Made by a program: the position numbers and the translations under genes
Source of the DNA: Adineta vaga
Taxonomy: Eukaryota > Rotifera
Direction of reading: 5' to 3'
DNA length: 64,000 nucleotides
Assembly (NCBI GenBank): GCA_021613535.1
Contig: CP075493.1
Location: 14,012,001-14,076,000, forward strand
The notes under the pieces: generated by a model
Told to the model about the DNA's origin: nothing
Seen by the model: the letters and a program-made list of their open reading frames with translations, nothing else
The model's database searches: none
Shown: in pieces, positions 12,425 to 22,701 of the stretch
Position numbering within the stretch: the stretch's first letter is position 1
How the letters are laid out: the number at the start of each line of letters is the position of its first letter

Positions 12425-12625
12425 AAAAAACGTCTAAAAACGGGGCGTAATCTATGTACAGTTATCGGATAGAATTCGGTGCTCCGTAATACGGGCCGTT
12501 AATGGTCCGAAAAGTATCCGTATGTATACCGTTAACTGATGCCAGTATACGAAAAAAGTTGGATATCGGTATAGATACCGTCTTTTATCCGTGTGCGGCC
12601 GTTTACGGTCCGATACTTTCCACAT
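12425..12625. repeat. Right subterminal ACGGT/ACCGT repeat cluster
   Basis: The right-hand counterpart of the cluster at 6541. It includes CCGTAATACGGGCCGTTA near 12484-12501, ATACCGTT near 12527, ATACCGTC near 12575 and GGCCGTTTACGGTCCG near 12597-12612. The words occur in both orientations. The last block, GCGGCCGTTTACGGT, also matches the left cluster's GGCCACGTTTACGGT in direct orientation, so internal rearrangement of the repeats is likely. Confidence 0.72.
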
Positions 12626-13479
12626 GGGTATATTTGATAATGTTCATGGTTGGAATATGTGTCTTTAGAGCTACAGTAGTTGATGACATTTAATTTGAAA
12701 CTTGAAATAACAAAGTCTGTTCTACTAATGGAAAAAGCTGCATTCTATAGCTTGCCTTTATTTTAGTTAAAGTATAGATATAAATGTGGAAATTGAATTA
12801 AATATGTACACCTTACCTACTGAAAATAGCTAATCCTCAGACTGAAACTGAATCTAAGTATTTGGATTTTAAAGACAGGTCTATAATAGTAAAGAAAATA
12901 AATTATATAGATAGTAATCATCATTTAGCTCAATTGAGAGTTAACTAAGTCAAGTAATTGATTGCACATTCCTTCTTCAAATTTATTTTTAAATTTTCAT
13001 ATAAATCATAAGTAAATATATATATTATATTTACAGTGCCAAAATAGATAAGTTTTTTTTCATGTTTTGAGTATATAGATATGGTACATTTTATGATCGC
13101 TGTGAAATTTTACTGTTCTTCTAAAGATGTTAGACTTTTCTTTGTCTTTCAGAATTGATCTTTAAACACACAGAAGTACTTCACAGATAAAAAAGAATTC
13201 ACAACATCCGACTATGGTTAAATGTCAAAATTTGTGATCATTCTATCGATTTTCCGTCGCTTGTCTGAGAGGACTATAGTATTCAAATGATTTTTTAAGA
13301 ACTATGTTTTTCTTCTCGAATAGCTATAGTCGCACACCAACATTGTATTAGTGTCTTGGTTGAAGCCGAGAATAGAAAGATAGTTAGACAGAACATTTTT
13401 TTCTATGTGTGCATACCTGAATACAAAAATAAAGATAATAAGAGAAATGGTTTTTTGTTGAAGTAAACACAAAAATCCA
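12626..13479. other. Intergenic region, no feature seen
   Basis: AT-rich sequence right of the transposon. No frame with coding character and no clear repeat. The start of the next gene is placed at 13480. Confidence 0.4.
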
Positions 13480-15315
13480 ATGCAGAACTCATGTGACAGT
13501 GCATCAAAGATATCAATGATAAGTGTTACAGACATAGCTCAACATGAAACATCACTGGTGAACGAGCTCTCTCAAACGATAAACGATTTAACTAAACAAG
13601 TTCAACTTGCGTCGCATAAAATTGAAAGAAGTCGTAATGAGGCGCTTGAAAAAGCTAACGAAGTACGACGACAAAAAATACACGATATTAAAACGCATTT
13701 CATCAGTCAATGTAAGAGTATAGAAGAGCGATACGATCAATTGATGCGACTCGAAGAAGGCGTTCGAAAACGTCTGACAATAGAAGTTTGTCAAACTTGC
13801 ATTAAAGCGAATTCGGAACATTCTGATAAGGCTATCGCTATACAACAAATGATCAATTCTCATTCTCAAGATGTTTGGCAATTACGATGGAACACTCCGT
13901 CTCAAATATTGAAGGTAAATCTTAGAAATACTCATATATATTTCATATCATATTTCCTCTTCGATATAAGACATCAACAGCACAAGCATCGACTGATGAC
14001 GTTGAAAATCATGCTGGTTTTTCTGCATTATTTCAAAATGCAGCAGCAAACACATTGGAAACGAAAGATAAATGGATTGGAGGATGGGCGGAACAAGCAG
14101 CTTTAGCACGTAAAACACAAAATGTAAATAATACTCAGCAGTCTTCAGCAAAAAAACCACAGATGATTCGACCTTGTGAAAAACTCATTAAGCTATTTTC
14201 ATCAAACGCGGCTCAAGAAGATGTCCAGGATTATCTTAAGGTAACTATAACTATCGCGCTGTATCTCAGACATAAATAATCTTCTACATTGATTATAATG
14301 AATGATTCACTACTGGAATCTAACTGGAAATTCTGAATCAATGCGTTGTCTATTCTGTTTTATATCTAACGTTCTGTAGTCGTGTTTGTCATTTGAAGGA
14401 ACACTATTTACTTCTCTCTTTTTTAACTGTGAGCCTTAATTTTTTGATAAAATAGGTAAATGCATAAAGTTGAGTAATAAAAAGTTCGAATATCGATTTG
14501 TCTAATAGTCAAAATCTAAGTGGAACGAGAGGAGAAATCAAACGATGTAAAAAAAATAAAATTTATCAAAAACTATGCTACTTAGTTATTTTGCTATAAA
14601 AATGAGATCTTCGACGCAAGCTACATAATAAGCTATGTTTTTTCGTTGATGAATCCAGAGAAGAATACCTGTGCAAGCAATATATCTAAAATGTCCGCAA
14701 CATGTTATATTATGTGTAGAGAATTTTTTATTGGAGACATGATTCTTCAAAGGAAAATTAAAAAAAAAGAATTACGCTTATCACATATTTCATTTTAGAC
14801 TTTCTTTATACTAACAAAGAAAAAAGATATTATTCCAGAACAAATCGCTATTCTTGTTTTATCTTTTATTCGATCTGTTGATGAATTTGAGACTAAAATG
14901 GTAACATCACGATACATTCATATGATTAAATATTGGGCCGAAAAACATCCTGATGGAGAACTCATGGTGATTGTTGGCATTCAAGTGTTTGTCTCTTCTC
15001 AAGGATACTTCAAAGTTAATAAAAATGCAGTTATTTCTTTTTTGCATGTTTGACAAGTTGATATTTTAATCATATTTCCGTACAACAAGAATGACTGTAT
15101 GAGCAAAATCATATCGATTAACTCTTTGTTTGTTTTTTGTTGTTTCAGTTAACATATTTTCACATCTCCTGATATGCTTTACACAAAATCAATGTATAAC
15201 CAAAGAAAGTATTCTCAAGTGGTATGAAAAAGGCACACATGGTCGAAACTACGTTGGTTATCAAGTAGCTCGTACTATGGCATCTCGATACGTTTCTGAT
15301 ACTTTTGGGATATAG
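13480..15315 (+). CDS. Coiled-coil protein of unknown function, multi-exon
   Basis: Exons 13480-13914, 13971-14240 and 14799-14966 join in phase 0 and give about 291 residues. Residues 15-110 are a continuous charged helix, probably a coiled coil (LVNELSQTINDLTKQVQ, then Arg/Lys/Glu heptads), with a CQTC pair near residue 108. The second exon has WIGGWAEQAALA, and the third a helical block with FIRSVDEFETKM and YWAEKHPDGELM. A last exon near 15149-15315 contains ESILKWYEKG, which faintly recalls the end of W2 (eIF5C) domains, but I cannot join it in phase: splicing from 14966 gives a stop after seven codons. Either the 3' structure differs from mine or there is a lesion. The intron before 14799 is long for this window (about 560 bases). 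Confidence 0.6.
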
Positions 15316-15841
15316 TTTGTTATATAAACTTTACTGAACTTCAAAAGACATACATTCATTTATCTATTTAATATATTGTAGTTTTATTGTCATACTTGTA
15401 TTATTTTCGTACTTATATGCACAAAAATTTGAGAGTGTGAGAAGTGTGGATGAGTGATAATGAAAGTATAAACATGAAAGGAAAGATATCCTCATCGTCA
15501 CACCCACACCCTCAAATAGTCAATAAAAAATATAGCTAGGATACATGACGTTTATACATTCTTCATCGCCTTTATTTTATGAATTGCATTTCAAGTAGGA
15601 GAAGAATTTTATACAATGTATGCACAAGAGAATAAATATTCCCACATGTTCTGTTTTCTGCTAACAGACATATTTTTATTAAAAAAAATACATTTTTTTC
15701 TATCTCTCTTTGAAATGAATCGCTATTACAATTTCTACTCCGCGTTATATTCGTAGTTTTAATTGACACTTTGTTAATTTACAAAATAAATTAGAAAACG
15801 ATCCCAGTTCCTGAACAATAAAAACATTTCATCTATTTTTC
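15316..15841. other. Intergenic region
   Basis: AT-rich spacer between the coiled-coil gene and the HSP70-like gene. It contains the telomere-like motif listed separately at 15499-15513. Nothing else is evident. Confidence 0.4.
15499..15513 (-). repeat. Short interstitial telomere-like motif
   Basis: The minus strand reads GAGGGTGTGGGTGTG, containing one full TGTGGG unit and flanking partial units. TGTGGG is the telomere repeat reported for Adineta. The same word, with the preceding TTGA, recurs at 50405-50420. Confidence 0.5.
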
Positions 15842-17145
15842 ATGGGTTCAAAACAAAGTCGTAATTCAAAGACAACAGCGATAATTAGTGATTCAGGTGC
15901 AGCAATAGGTATTGATTTGGGTACAGCATATTCATGCGTTGCTGTATATCAAAATGGTAAAGTAGATATAATTCCAAATGAACACGGAAATCTAACAACA
16001 CCATCGTATGTTGCATTCACCGATAATCAACGTTTAATTGGTGATGAAGCAAAAAATCAAGCATTTATGAATCCATACAATACGATTTTTCATTCGAAAC
16101 GACTTATTGGTCGCAAATTTCATGATTCATTTGTTCAATCTGACATGAAGCATTGGCCTTTCAAATTAATTAATGATAATGAGAAACCAAAGATTGAAGT
16201 TACATATAAATCTGAAACAAAACTATTTACACCTGAAGAAATCTTCTCAATGATATTACAAAAAATGAAAGAAATTGCTGAATCTTATCTTAATCAATCG
16301 GTCACATCGGCTGTTATCACAGTTCCAGCTTCTTTCAATGATTTTCAACGTCGATCAATAAAAGATGCTGCTCGTATTGTTGATTTGAATGTCTTACGTC
16401 TTGTAGATGAATCAACAGCAGCTGCTATTGCTTACAGTATAGATAAAAGAAATATTTCTGTTGAAAGAAATATTCTTGTGTTTGATTTGGGCGGTGGAAC
16501 ATTCAATGTATCAATACTTACCCTTATCGACGGCCTATTCGAAGTGCAATCGACAGCTGGTAATGAACATTTAGGTGGCGAAGATTTTGATCATCGAATG
16601 GTTCAATATTTTGTGAGAGAATTTGAATTAAAATACAGTTTAGATTTAACAGGAAATAAATATGCTCTTTGTCGTTTACGAACAGCCTGTGAACAAGCTA
16701 AAGTATATTTATTTATAGAGAAACATATTTTTATCCTTCTATCATTATTTAGCGCAGTTTATCTTCAAGTTGTGAAGTGTCGATTGAACTGGAATCATTA
16801 CATGAAGGAATTGATTTCTATACGAAAATAACTCGTACTCGTTTTAACGAGCTCAATGCTGATTTATTTGATTTATTACTTGAACCTGTTCAGAACGCTC
16901 TACGAGATGCCAAAATGAGAAAATCACAAATTCATGAAATTCTTCTTGTCGGTGGTTCAACACGTATACGAAAAATACAAGAACTTTTACAAGATTTCTT
17001 TGATGGTAAACAACTGGTTCGATCAATTAATCCAGATGAGGCCGTTGCTCATGGAGCTGCTATTCAAGCTGCTATTTTAACTCGTAGACATGTCTCAAAC
17101 ACTCAAAGATCAACAAAGGGATGGATGAGAAGTTGTATTACTTAA
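15842..17145 (+). CDS. HSP70 ATPase-domain-only protein with myristoylation-type N-terminus
   Basis: Two exons, 15842-16702 and 16753-17145 (50-base intron after EQAK), give 417 residues. Residues about 20-395 are a complete HSP70 nucleotide-binding domain: phosphate 1 motif [24 protein letters not shown], phosphate 2 motif [13 protein letters not shown], and adenosine motif [13 protein letters not shown]. The usual substrate-binding domain (about 230 residues) is absent: the frame ends 20 residues after AAIQAAILT with an unrelated basic tail, and I find no downstream exon. The N-terminal extension [10 protein letters not shown] has Gly2 and Ser6, the classic N-myristoylation pattern. The gene shares its intron position with the broken HSP70 at 57150-59508. 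Known HSP70 ATPase domains bind ATP and J-proteins; a membrane-tethered regulatory role is inference. Confidence 0.85.
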
Positions 17146-17384
17146 TGTGAACTACAATCAAAATTTTTTGTTGTTTTAAAAAAAGATGAAATATCTTTGA
17201 GGATGTCGGTATAGGTATGAAGATGAATTATATATCTACCTTTACCCTCACGCAATCTAACTTACAGCAATTTATTTCTGTATTTCGAAGTAAACTCGAA
17301 TATATTCTTTTACTGCTTTGATGTGTTTAAATTGTCCTATAAATCGAAATAAAGTCGATGTGATTGATTGTTACTTTCAACATT

Positions 17385-18377
17385 TCATTTTTTTGTAAAC
17401 CATAAATCCAACTGTTCTCCATTACTCAATCGTTGTAGATCTTGCTCAGATTTATAAACTGTTATTGTTTGCCAAGCATTGCGTTCATATAAACTCGTTA
17501 ATGCATCGTCGACAATTCGAATATTATAGCCACGCGAAACGAAAAATTTCAGATATTCGTATGGATCACTTTTCTTCTCTCGCATCATTCGAGGACTAAA
17601 CTCTGATATGATGTGATGAACTTGATACTGATCAAATAAACGAATACCACTTTGTACTGCATATAATTCCGATCCTTCAACATCTATTTTCATTACATCG
17701 ATATTCTGACTAACTAAACTATCGAGTCGTGTACTGTTAATGATTTGTCTAATTGAGTAATCTCTAGGTATTAGTCTAATGGCATCCTTTTCAGATGATA
17801 TTCCACATATTGTATGTCCATCGCCGATATTCCGATTGTCACTAAAGAGTATACATTGACTTGGTATGACACCTAGACCATTGGCATGTACAATAACATT
17901 TGATGATGCTTGAGATGCATGCAGCGATGCTTGCATTAATTTGACATTATTAAGCATTGGTTCTATGGCAATTACTTTGTGACCAAGTACAGACATTACT
18001 AGAGTGAACCATCCAATATTGGCACCGATATCCAAGAAAACAGCAGGTTTTGACGGAGCATTTTTTAACATTAAGGAAATTAATTTCGTCTGATGTGGCA
18101 TCCAAGATCGCGATCCAGCAATTGAATTAGAAACAATATCATCGGATAATAAATGCATACAGAAAGGACGAGAATTAAGAAATGTTATTTTAATTGCATG
18201 ATTATTACTTGAGCAAGGATAGACGACTTGTGTGGTAATCTGAGGAGGTGTTGATATTAAAATCGTAATTGATTGTGTCCCTCTTTGCTTAATTATAAAT
18301 CCAATAATTAACATAATAAGTATTAAAACTATGAATAATATCCACCGACGAATTGATCGTGAGAAATATTGATTCAT
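17385..18377 (-). CDS. FkbM-family methyltransferase, type II membrane protein
   Basis: An intronless 330-residue frame. Residues 12-29 form one membrane segment after a short basic N-terminus, predicting a type II (Golgi or ER lumen facing) topology. The SAM-binding motif is FLDIGANIGWFT at residues 114-125, with the acidic loop IAIEP at 136-140, and the FkbM signature KIDVEGSE at 230-237. FkbM enzymes put methyl groups on oxygen of sugars or other small hydroxyl compounds; the substrate here is unknown. Single-exon structure among intron-rich neighbours is compatible with horizontal gain, which is common for this family in bdelloids, but is not proof. It is convergent with the HSP70-like gene, 239 bases apart. 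Confidence 0.85.
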   Translation of the reverse strand: MNQYFSRSIRRWILFIVLILIMLIIGFIIKQRGTQSITILISTPPQITTQVVYPCSSNNHAIKITFLNSRPFCMHLLSDDIVSNSIAGSRSWMPHQTKLISLMLKNAPSKPAVFLDIGANIGWFTLVMSVLGHKVIAIEPMLNNVKLMQASLHASQASSNVIVHANGLGVIPSQCILFSDNRNIGDGHTICGISSEKDAIRLIPRDYSIRQIINSTRLDSLVSQNIDVMKIDVEGSELYAVQSGIRLFDQYQVHHIISEFSPRMMREKKSDPYEYLKFFVSRGYNIRIVDDALTSLYERNAWQTITVYKSEQDLQRLSNGEQLDLWFTKK

Positions 18378-19417
18378 TATCGATGAAAATATCCTTAAAT
18401 AAGCGAGAAAAAAACAACTTTATATTTGATGATAAACCAAGGTCGAGTTTATTGAATCAATTATTTTACTTTAATTCTTAAGGGCAAATAGAAACATTGG
18501 ATTTTAATTTAAGTACTAATTTACATGAATAATTATACTTTCAAATAGATAAGTTTTAACAAAAAAAAAGTTAAAAAAAAAACGCTTATCTGTGTTAGTA
18601 AACGTGTCAGTTAACTGATAATACTTACACAGTTAAATTAAAATATGCCTGCTGATGATAGACAATATGGTTCTGTCATTTTTTTATGACTAAAAAAATA
18701 TTGGATAAAGAGAAACATGATATAAATCATGTTCGCAATGCTTTAGCTCGGAAGAAAACAAATATTGACATAGAAGTTTTTATGTGGTAAAGATTTTTGA
18801 GGTATTACCTGTGTGTATGTGTGCTGGCAATGTATGAGATATGCCTGATATTTATATTCTTAAAAATTATACGATATAATGAAACAAAATTCACACAACA
18901 TCTTTATTGTTCATTTCATTAACTCAAGTCGTATTTAACCTTATTTAAAAAAAAATCAAAAACGAGTGTCAGATTGATCAGTGGCTGTATTCTGCCAAGG
19001 ACCAAAAGTAACATGCTTCTGTCTCATAATCTTTAAAATTGTGTTTGTCATTTCTTATCAAAATCATATTTAAATAGTGTGAATTACAGTTTGTGCAATT
19101 CTTTTCTTTTCTTCTCTCCATTATGAAGTATGAGAGAGAAAAAAAACGACTCTTAACTAATAGATTGAAGTCACGTGCTAAATATCTCTGTTTGAATCTA
19201 TATAAAAAAAAGAAGTCTTTGACATGATTTCAATCTTCACATATACGATGTCGGGGATCGGGTTGAAGTTACCACACCCGCAAGATTATTATTTATATAT
19301 GAAAAAAAATAAAAGAAATAAATGTATACTTCTAAAATAAACTATTCCATCAATTCTTCTTTATGCTTTTAAATGCACTGTAAACAGTAGACTCAATCGC
19401 TATGACTGTGTTTTTAA
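18378..19417. other. Intergenic region with one imperfect inverted repeat
   Basis: No coding frame. At 18590-18632, CTGTGTTAGTA and TACTTACACAG form an 11-base inverted pair with one mismatch around a centre that holds the palindrome CAGTTAACTG. Otherwise AT-rich with A-tracts near 18560-18580. Confidence 0.4.
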
Positions 19418-19687
19418 TTATGTTAAGAAAACTTGAAATTGCGTATTGTATGCTTGTTTTTGTATTGAAGTGGCATTTGGTCCAAGATCTTTGTTTGCAA
19501 CTTTCTCTACTAGTTCATCCGTTTTTCTGTTAAAATTGTCTTTAGTTTGATTTGCTGCGTTTCTCATCTTCCACAGTTTTTCCTCAGTGGACTCTTCACT
19601 TTGTGCAATTCATTGAACATCATTTTGAAGCGAATCTAATTGTTGATTAGTATCTGTTTGAATTTTACGAAGAGATGAACTTGCCAT
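19418..19687 (-). pseudogene. Small hydrophilic ORF with one internal stop
   Basis: From an ATG at 19685-19687 the frame runs 90 codons to TAA at 19418-19420, interrupted once by TGA at codon 26 (19610-19612). The predicted peptide is polar and helical, rich in Gln, Asn, Lys and Asp (starting MASSSLRKIQTDTNQQ). The head-to-head position with copy B of the helical protein copies the arrangement at 44-1316. I see no recognised domain. It could be a one-lesion pseudogene, or chance coding; the length of open frame on both sides of the single stop supports the former. Confidence 0.45.
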
Positions 19688-20036
19688 AACAAATAAATCA
19701 CTTATTATGAATTGCGAGTATAAGATGCCTTACAAACATTGTGAAGATTTGTTTTGCGTAATCTATTTTCAAACTATATATAAATATATACTTAAAAAAT
19801 CGGTATCTACAACGGAAACAACCAATGTAAGGTGCTACATACATATCATTTATGTATAGTATGTATGAAAATGACCAATGACTCTATCATTCCTATATTT
19901 TTTTTATGATAATAAACGAATGTGAGTGAATGTATGTCTACGCTTCAATACATATATGTGAATAAGAAATTGAAAAAGACAAATTTTTTTATCATATTGG
20001 TAGGGGGAAACCCATTCAGTTGTATGATTGTGTCGA

Positions 20037-20045
20037 TTATAAAAA
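20037..20045 (+). promoter_or_regulatory. Probable TATA box of the helical protein copy B
   Basis: TATAAAAAG lies 33 bases before the ATG at 20078. The short spacing would give an untranslated leader of only a few bases, which is common for compact bdelloid genes. Confidence 0.5.
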
Positions 20046-20077
20046 GAATATGAAATCATCTAATTGCTTCTCTATCT

Positions 20078-20687
20078 ATGGCTCATCAACAAGTATCAAA
20101 TCATGGTGCAGCAATTGAAGCACATTCTCTAAGTCAAACACTTACTGTGACTCATAATGTATGTATAGATCTTTCTTTTCGTGTTTTTTAACAAAATTAA
20201 TCTGTTTTAGGAAACTGTTTCTCAAATGTTAAACGAACCAGAACAATCTTATGAAACATTGATCTTACAATTGAAATCAAAACAATCAGAAGATGGTATG
20301 ACAGAAAAGGGACGAATTATTGATGAAATGAAAAAAGATATGAGTGGAAATAGTGATGATATACTTGAACATGTAATTCAAGCTCGTCCGCCACCAGAAA
20401 GTTCAAATTGTGAACGAAAAATTCAATTATACAATCATAGTGTTGATGAAATGCAAAAATTAATGATCGATCTAGACAAAACATTTGCAGCGATTTTATC
20501 AGAATTCAGTGTAGCTATTGATGATTTATGGGAGACAATATTAAACAATGATGAAAAGAAATTAAAAGAAATTCAAGAATGTTTTCGAAAAGTACTTCAT
20601 GAATATAATGCAATATGGAATATTGCCTTTAAACATACAAATGAAATCATGTCAAACTTTAAAAAAGAATTAGCTCAACATGAATAA
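20078..20687 (+). CDS. Small helical protein, copy B of the local paralogue pair
   Basis: Two exons, 20078-20158 (27 codons) and 20211-20687, joined in phase 0 over a 52-base intron, give 185 residues. It matches copy A (44-625) along its length: QARPPPESS against QARPSPDDP, shared LILQLK/LVLKLK at the start of exon 2, and similar DLWETI/DVWKDV and NAIWN/NNKWG blocks. There is no signal peptide, membrane segment or cysteine pattern; the protein is predicted all-helical. The intron at the same place and phase in both copies shows descent from one gene. The pair lies in opposite orientation 20 kb apart. Function unknown. Confidence 0.8.
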
Positions 20688-22230
20688 CAACAAGAAAACA
20701 TTTTGTACATGATTTTTCTTATTTTCAATAAAAAATCCAATCGAGATCATAATTTAGAAAACAAAACTCACTCACTTTCATAAGAATTATTGGAAGAAAC
20801 TGAAATGAGACGAATATGTTTAATTCATTTTATCTCTTTTGTGTATATACAATATAACGATGAGATTGAGAGAAAAATTCAAGTAAATATATTGACGAAA
20901 AAAACATTCATTGACCTTTAAAACATCATGTTCGATTGTTATATTGTATTCATCTTATATGTATTTTTACGAATTTGAATCTTCTTCCTTTGACATTTAT
21001 CACATCAATGTTTCGAAAATATAATAGAAAGAGTGTGTTTATTCTTTACTCACATCTTCATCTGATCCATGTGACATACGATAAAGTCATTCTTTTGCCT
21101 TTATCACTTTTCCAAGTTAATATAATAACCTTTTATGAGTAGATAGAGATTCCTATGCATTGGTTATATATAAAAAAAACGTTATTTACATATTAATCTT
21201 CATTTATTTCAATTCCATTATTAATACAGATGCACCAGAGACAGCTATTTGTCGAGTTCACAACCGTAAAGTTTTTGTTGTAGCATTCAGATAAGTGAGT
21301 CAAGGGAGGAAAAACAATCACAACGTTCACAATCTAGATCATGAAGATGTACGCGTTTTTGTAGTCCTCATCAGTAAGTTCATTTACATTTATTATTTGA
21401 TTCTCCATGTATTTTTTGTTTCTATTTGAAAATAATTATCGACGTACGGGAATCGTATTGATATTGGTGAAAGAGAAAATGAGATTCAATATCCTTTGTT
21501 CATTCTTATTCTCATTTTACATTTCAATCCTCAGTTTCTCAGTTCATTAGAATTAGCATGTTAGGATTGATTTGAAGAGAAAAAAACAAAACGAGCAAAA
21601 ATGATACTTTGAATGAGTATATGTTCGTTAGTATCATATGATCAACTAGACGTGATAGTAACAGTATGAATGAAAATGTATTGTATCTTTATAGAACTGA
21701 AAAAAGAGCGAGAAAAATATTCGACGGTACTATAGACGAAAGAAAAATGAGAAGATACTTCGACTGTCTAGATAACAGCTCGTTTAGTATTGTAATGGGA
21801 GAAAAATTTTTTTGAAACATGAGAACACAACAAAGCATCTCACACATGTATGGCATCAAATGAAGAAATGCGTTATCAAGAAAAGAAATATATAAATATA
21901 TATATGCAAACACGTGGATAGAATCCATGAGATTCGTTACTTCCGTTGTCTCTCGAAAATATGACGCTTCTGCCGATATTATTCATCGTATAACATGCAT
22001 GGCGAACTTTGCCCTCACTGATTTTTTTCAACTATATCAGCATGTAATGAAGGCTGTTCTCTTTTCTTTACATATATATGTATGACATGGAATCGTTAAC
22101 ATCAAAAGGCACAATTTATTCTGCACTTCATGATAACATGTTGTTTTTTTCTCCAGTATCACTCGAACCAGATGCTTTTAATGTTCTCTATTTTTATTGT
22201 TTTCTCTTTCAGATTATTATTGCACTGTAT
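20688..22230. other. Intergenic region and probable 5' intron of the E2 gene
   Basis: No supported gene over 1.5 kb. Polyadenylation-type AATAAA is near 20728. An AT microsatellite-like stretch occurs near 21888-21905. A pyrimidine-rich tract ending CTTTCAG at 22205-22212 suggests that the E2 gene has an untranslated first exon upstream. Confidence 0.4.
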
Positions 22231-22701
22231 ATGGCTTTTCTGAAACGTCTCAGTATTCAATACCGACAGCTTCTGAAAGATCCAGCTCCGTATTGCTATG
22301 CAGAACCGAAGGATCTTGAAAACGATATCACACATTGGACGGGATATATCGATGGTCCAGAACAAACTCCTTATGCCGACGGAAGATTCTATCTCGATAT
22401 CGATTTTCCATCAGATTATCCATTCAAACCACCGAAGATTCGTTTCACAACGCCAATCTATCATCCAAATATAAGTACGAAAGGCGAAATATGTTTGGAT
22501 ATTCTTCATTCTCAATGGTCTCCAGCATTGAGTATTCGCGCACTCTTAATATCTCTATGCTCACTATTGACTGACCCAAATCTCGACCATGGATTGAATC
22601 GAGAAGCATTGGGATGCTACCAAACAGATCAGAAACAATATCAAGAAAAAGTAATCGAATGGACACAAAAATATGCTTCGAAGCAGCGAAGTTCAAATTA
22701 A
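22231..22701 (+). CDS. UBE2D-like ubiquitin-conjugating enzyme (E2)
   Basis: One coding exon of 156 residues from ATG at 22231, chosen because MAFLKRLSIQYRQLLKD aligns with the start of UBE2D enzymes and an acceptor-like CTTTCAG lies just upstream. The UBC fold is complete: DYPFKPPKIRFTT (residues 62-74), the HPN motif at 78-80, catalytic Cys88 in GEICLDIL, and QWSPALS (95-101). The C-terminal helices end EWTQKYASKQ. The enzyme accepts ubiquitin from E1 on Cys88 and passes it on with an E3. Length is near the family's usual 147. The frame is intact. It lies 1.4 kb from an ADP-ribosyltransferase pseudogene, which is notable given the ART-E2 chain at 38-40 kb. Confidence 0.92.
   Translation: MAFLKRLSIQYRQLLKDPAPYCYAEPKDLENDITHWTGYIDGPEQTPYADGRFYLDIDFPSDYPFKPPKIRFTTPIYHPNISTKGEICLDILHSQWSPALSIRALLISLCSLLTDPNLDHGLNREALGCYQTDQKQYQEKVIEWTQKYASKQRSSN

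Larger units (their letters stand above)
6541..12625 (-). mobile_element. EnSpm/CACTA-like DNA transposon, about 6.1 kb
   Basis: Two gene units on the minus strand, a Transposase_21/DUF4218-type transposase (8937-11901) and a BEN-domain protein (7142-8716), are bracketed by two clusters of short GC-containing repeats built on ACGGT/ACCGT in both orientations (6541-6735 and 12425-12625). Subterminal repeat clusters of this kind are typical of CACTA elements. The two outermost edges share an imperfect inverted similarity: TATCG..ACC..AAACGGCC at the left, the same words in reverse complement at the right. I could not find a clean CACTA-type terminal motif or a target-site duplication, so the ends are approximate to about 100 bases. 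The transposase holds a stop codon, so the copy is probably not autonomous. Confidence 0.72.

Noticed and set aside
6380-12680. CTGTAGT-type words near 6383 and 12667 as the transposon's terminal inverted repeats
   Set aside because: TACTGTAG and CTACAGTA are reverse complements, but an eight-base match at this spacing is close to chance and no target duplication flanks it.
15149-15315. A W2 (eIF5C) domain end in the coiled-coil gene
   Set aside because: ESILKWYEKG is suggestive but the rest of the domain is not recognisable and the exon does not join in phase.
19250-19290. A tRNA-like fragment (GGGATCGGGTTGAAGTTACC)
   Set aside because: The T-loop consensus GGTTCRANYCC is not met and no matching acceptor or anticodon arms can be drawn.
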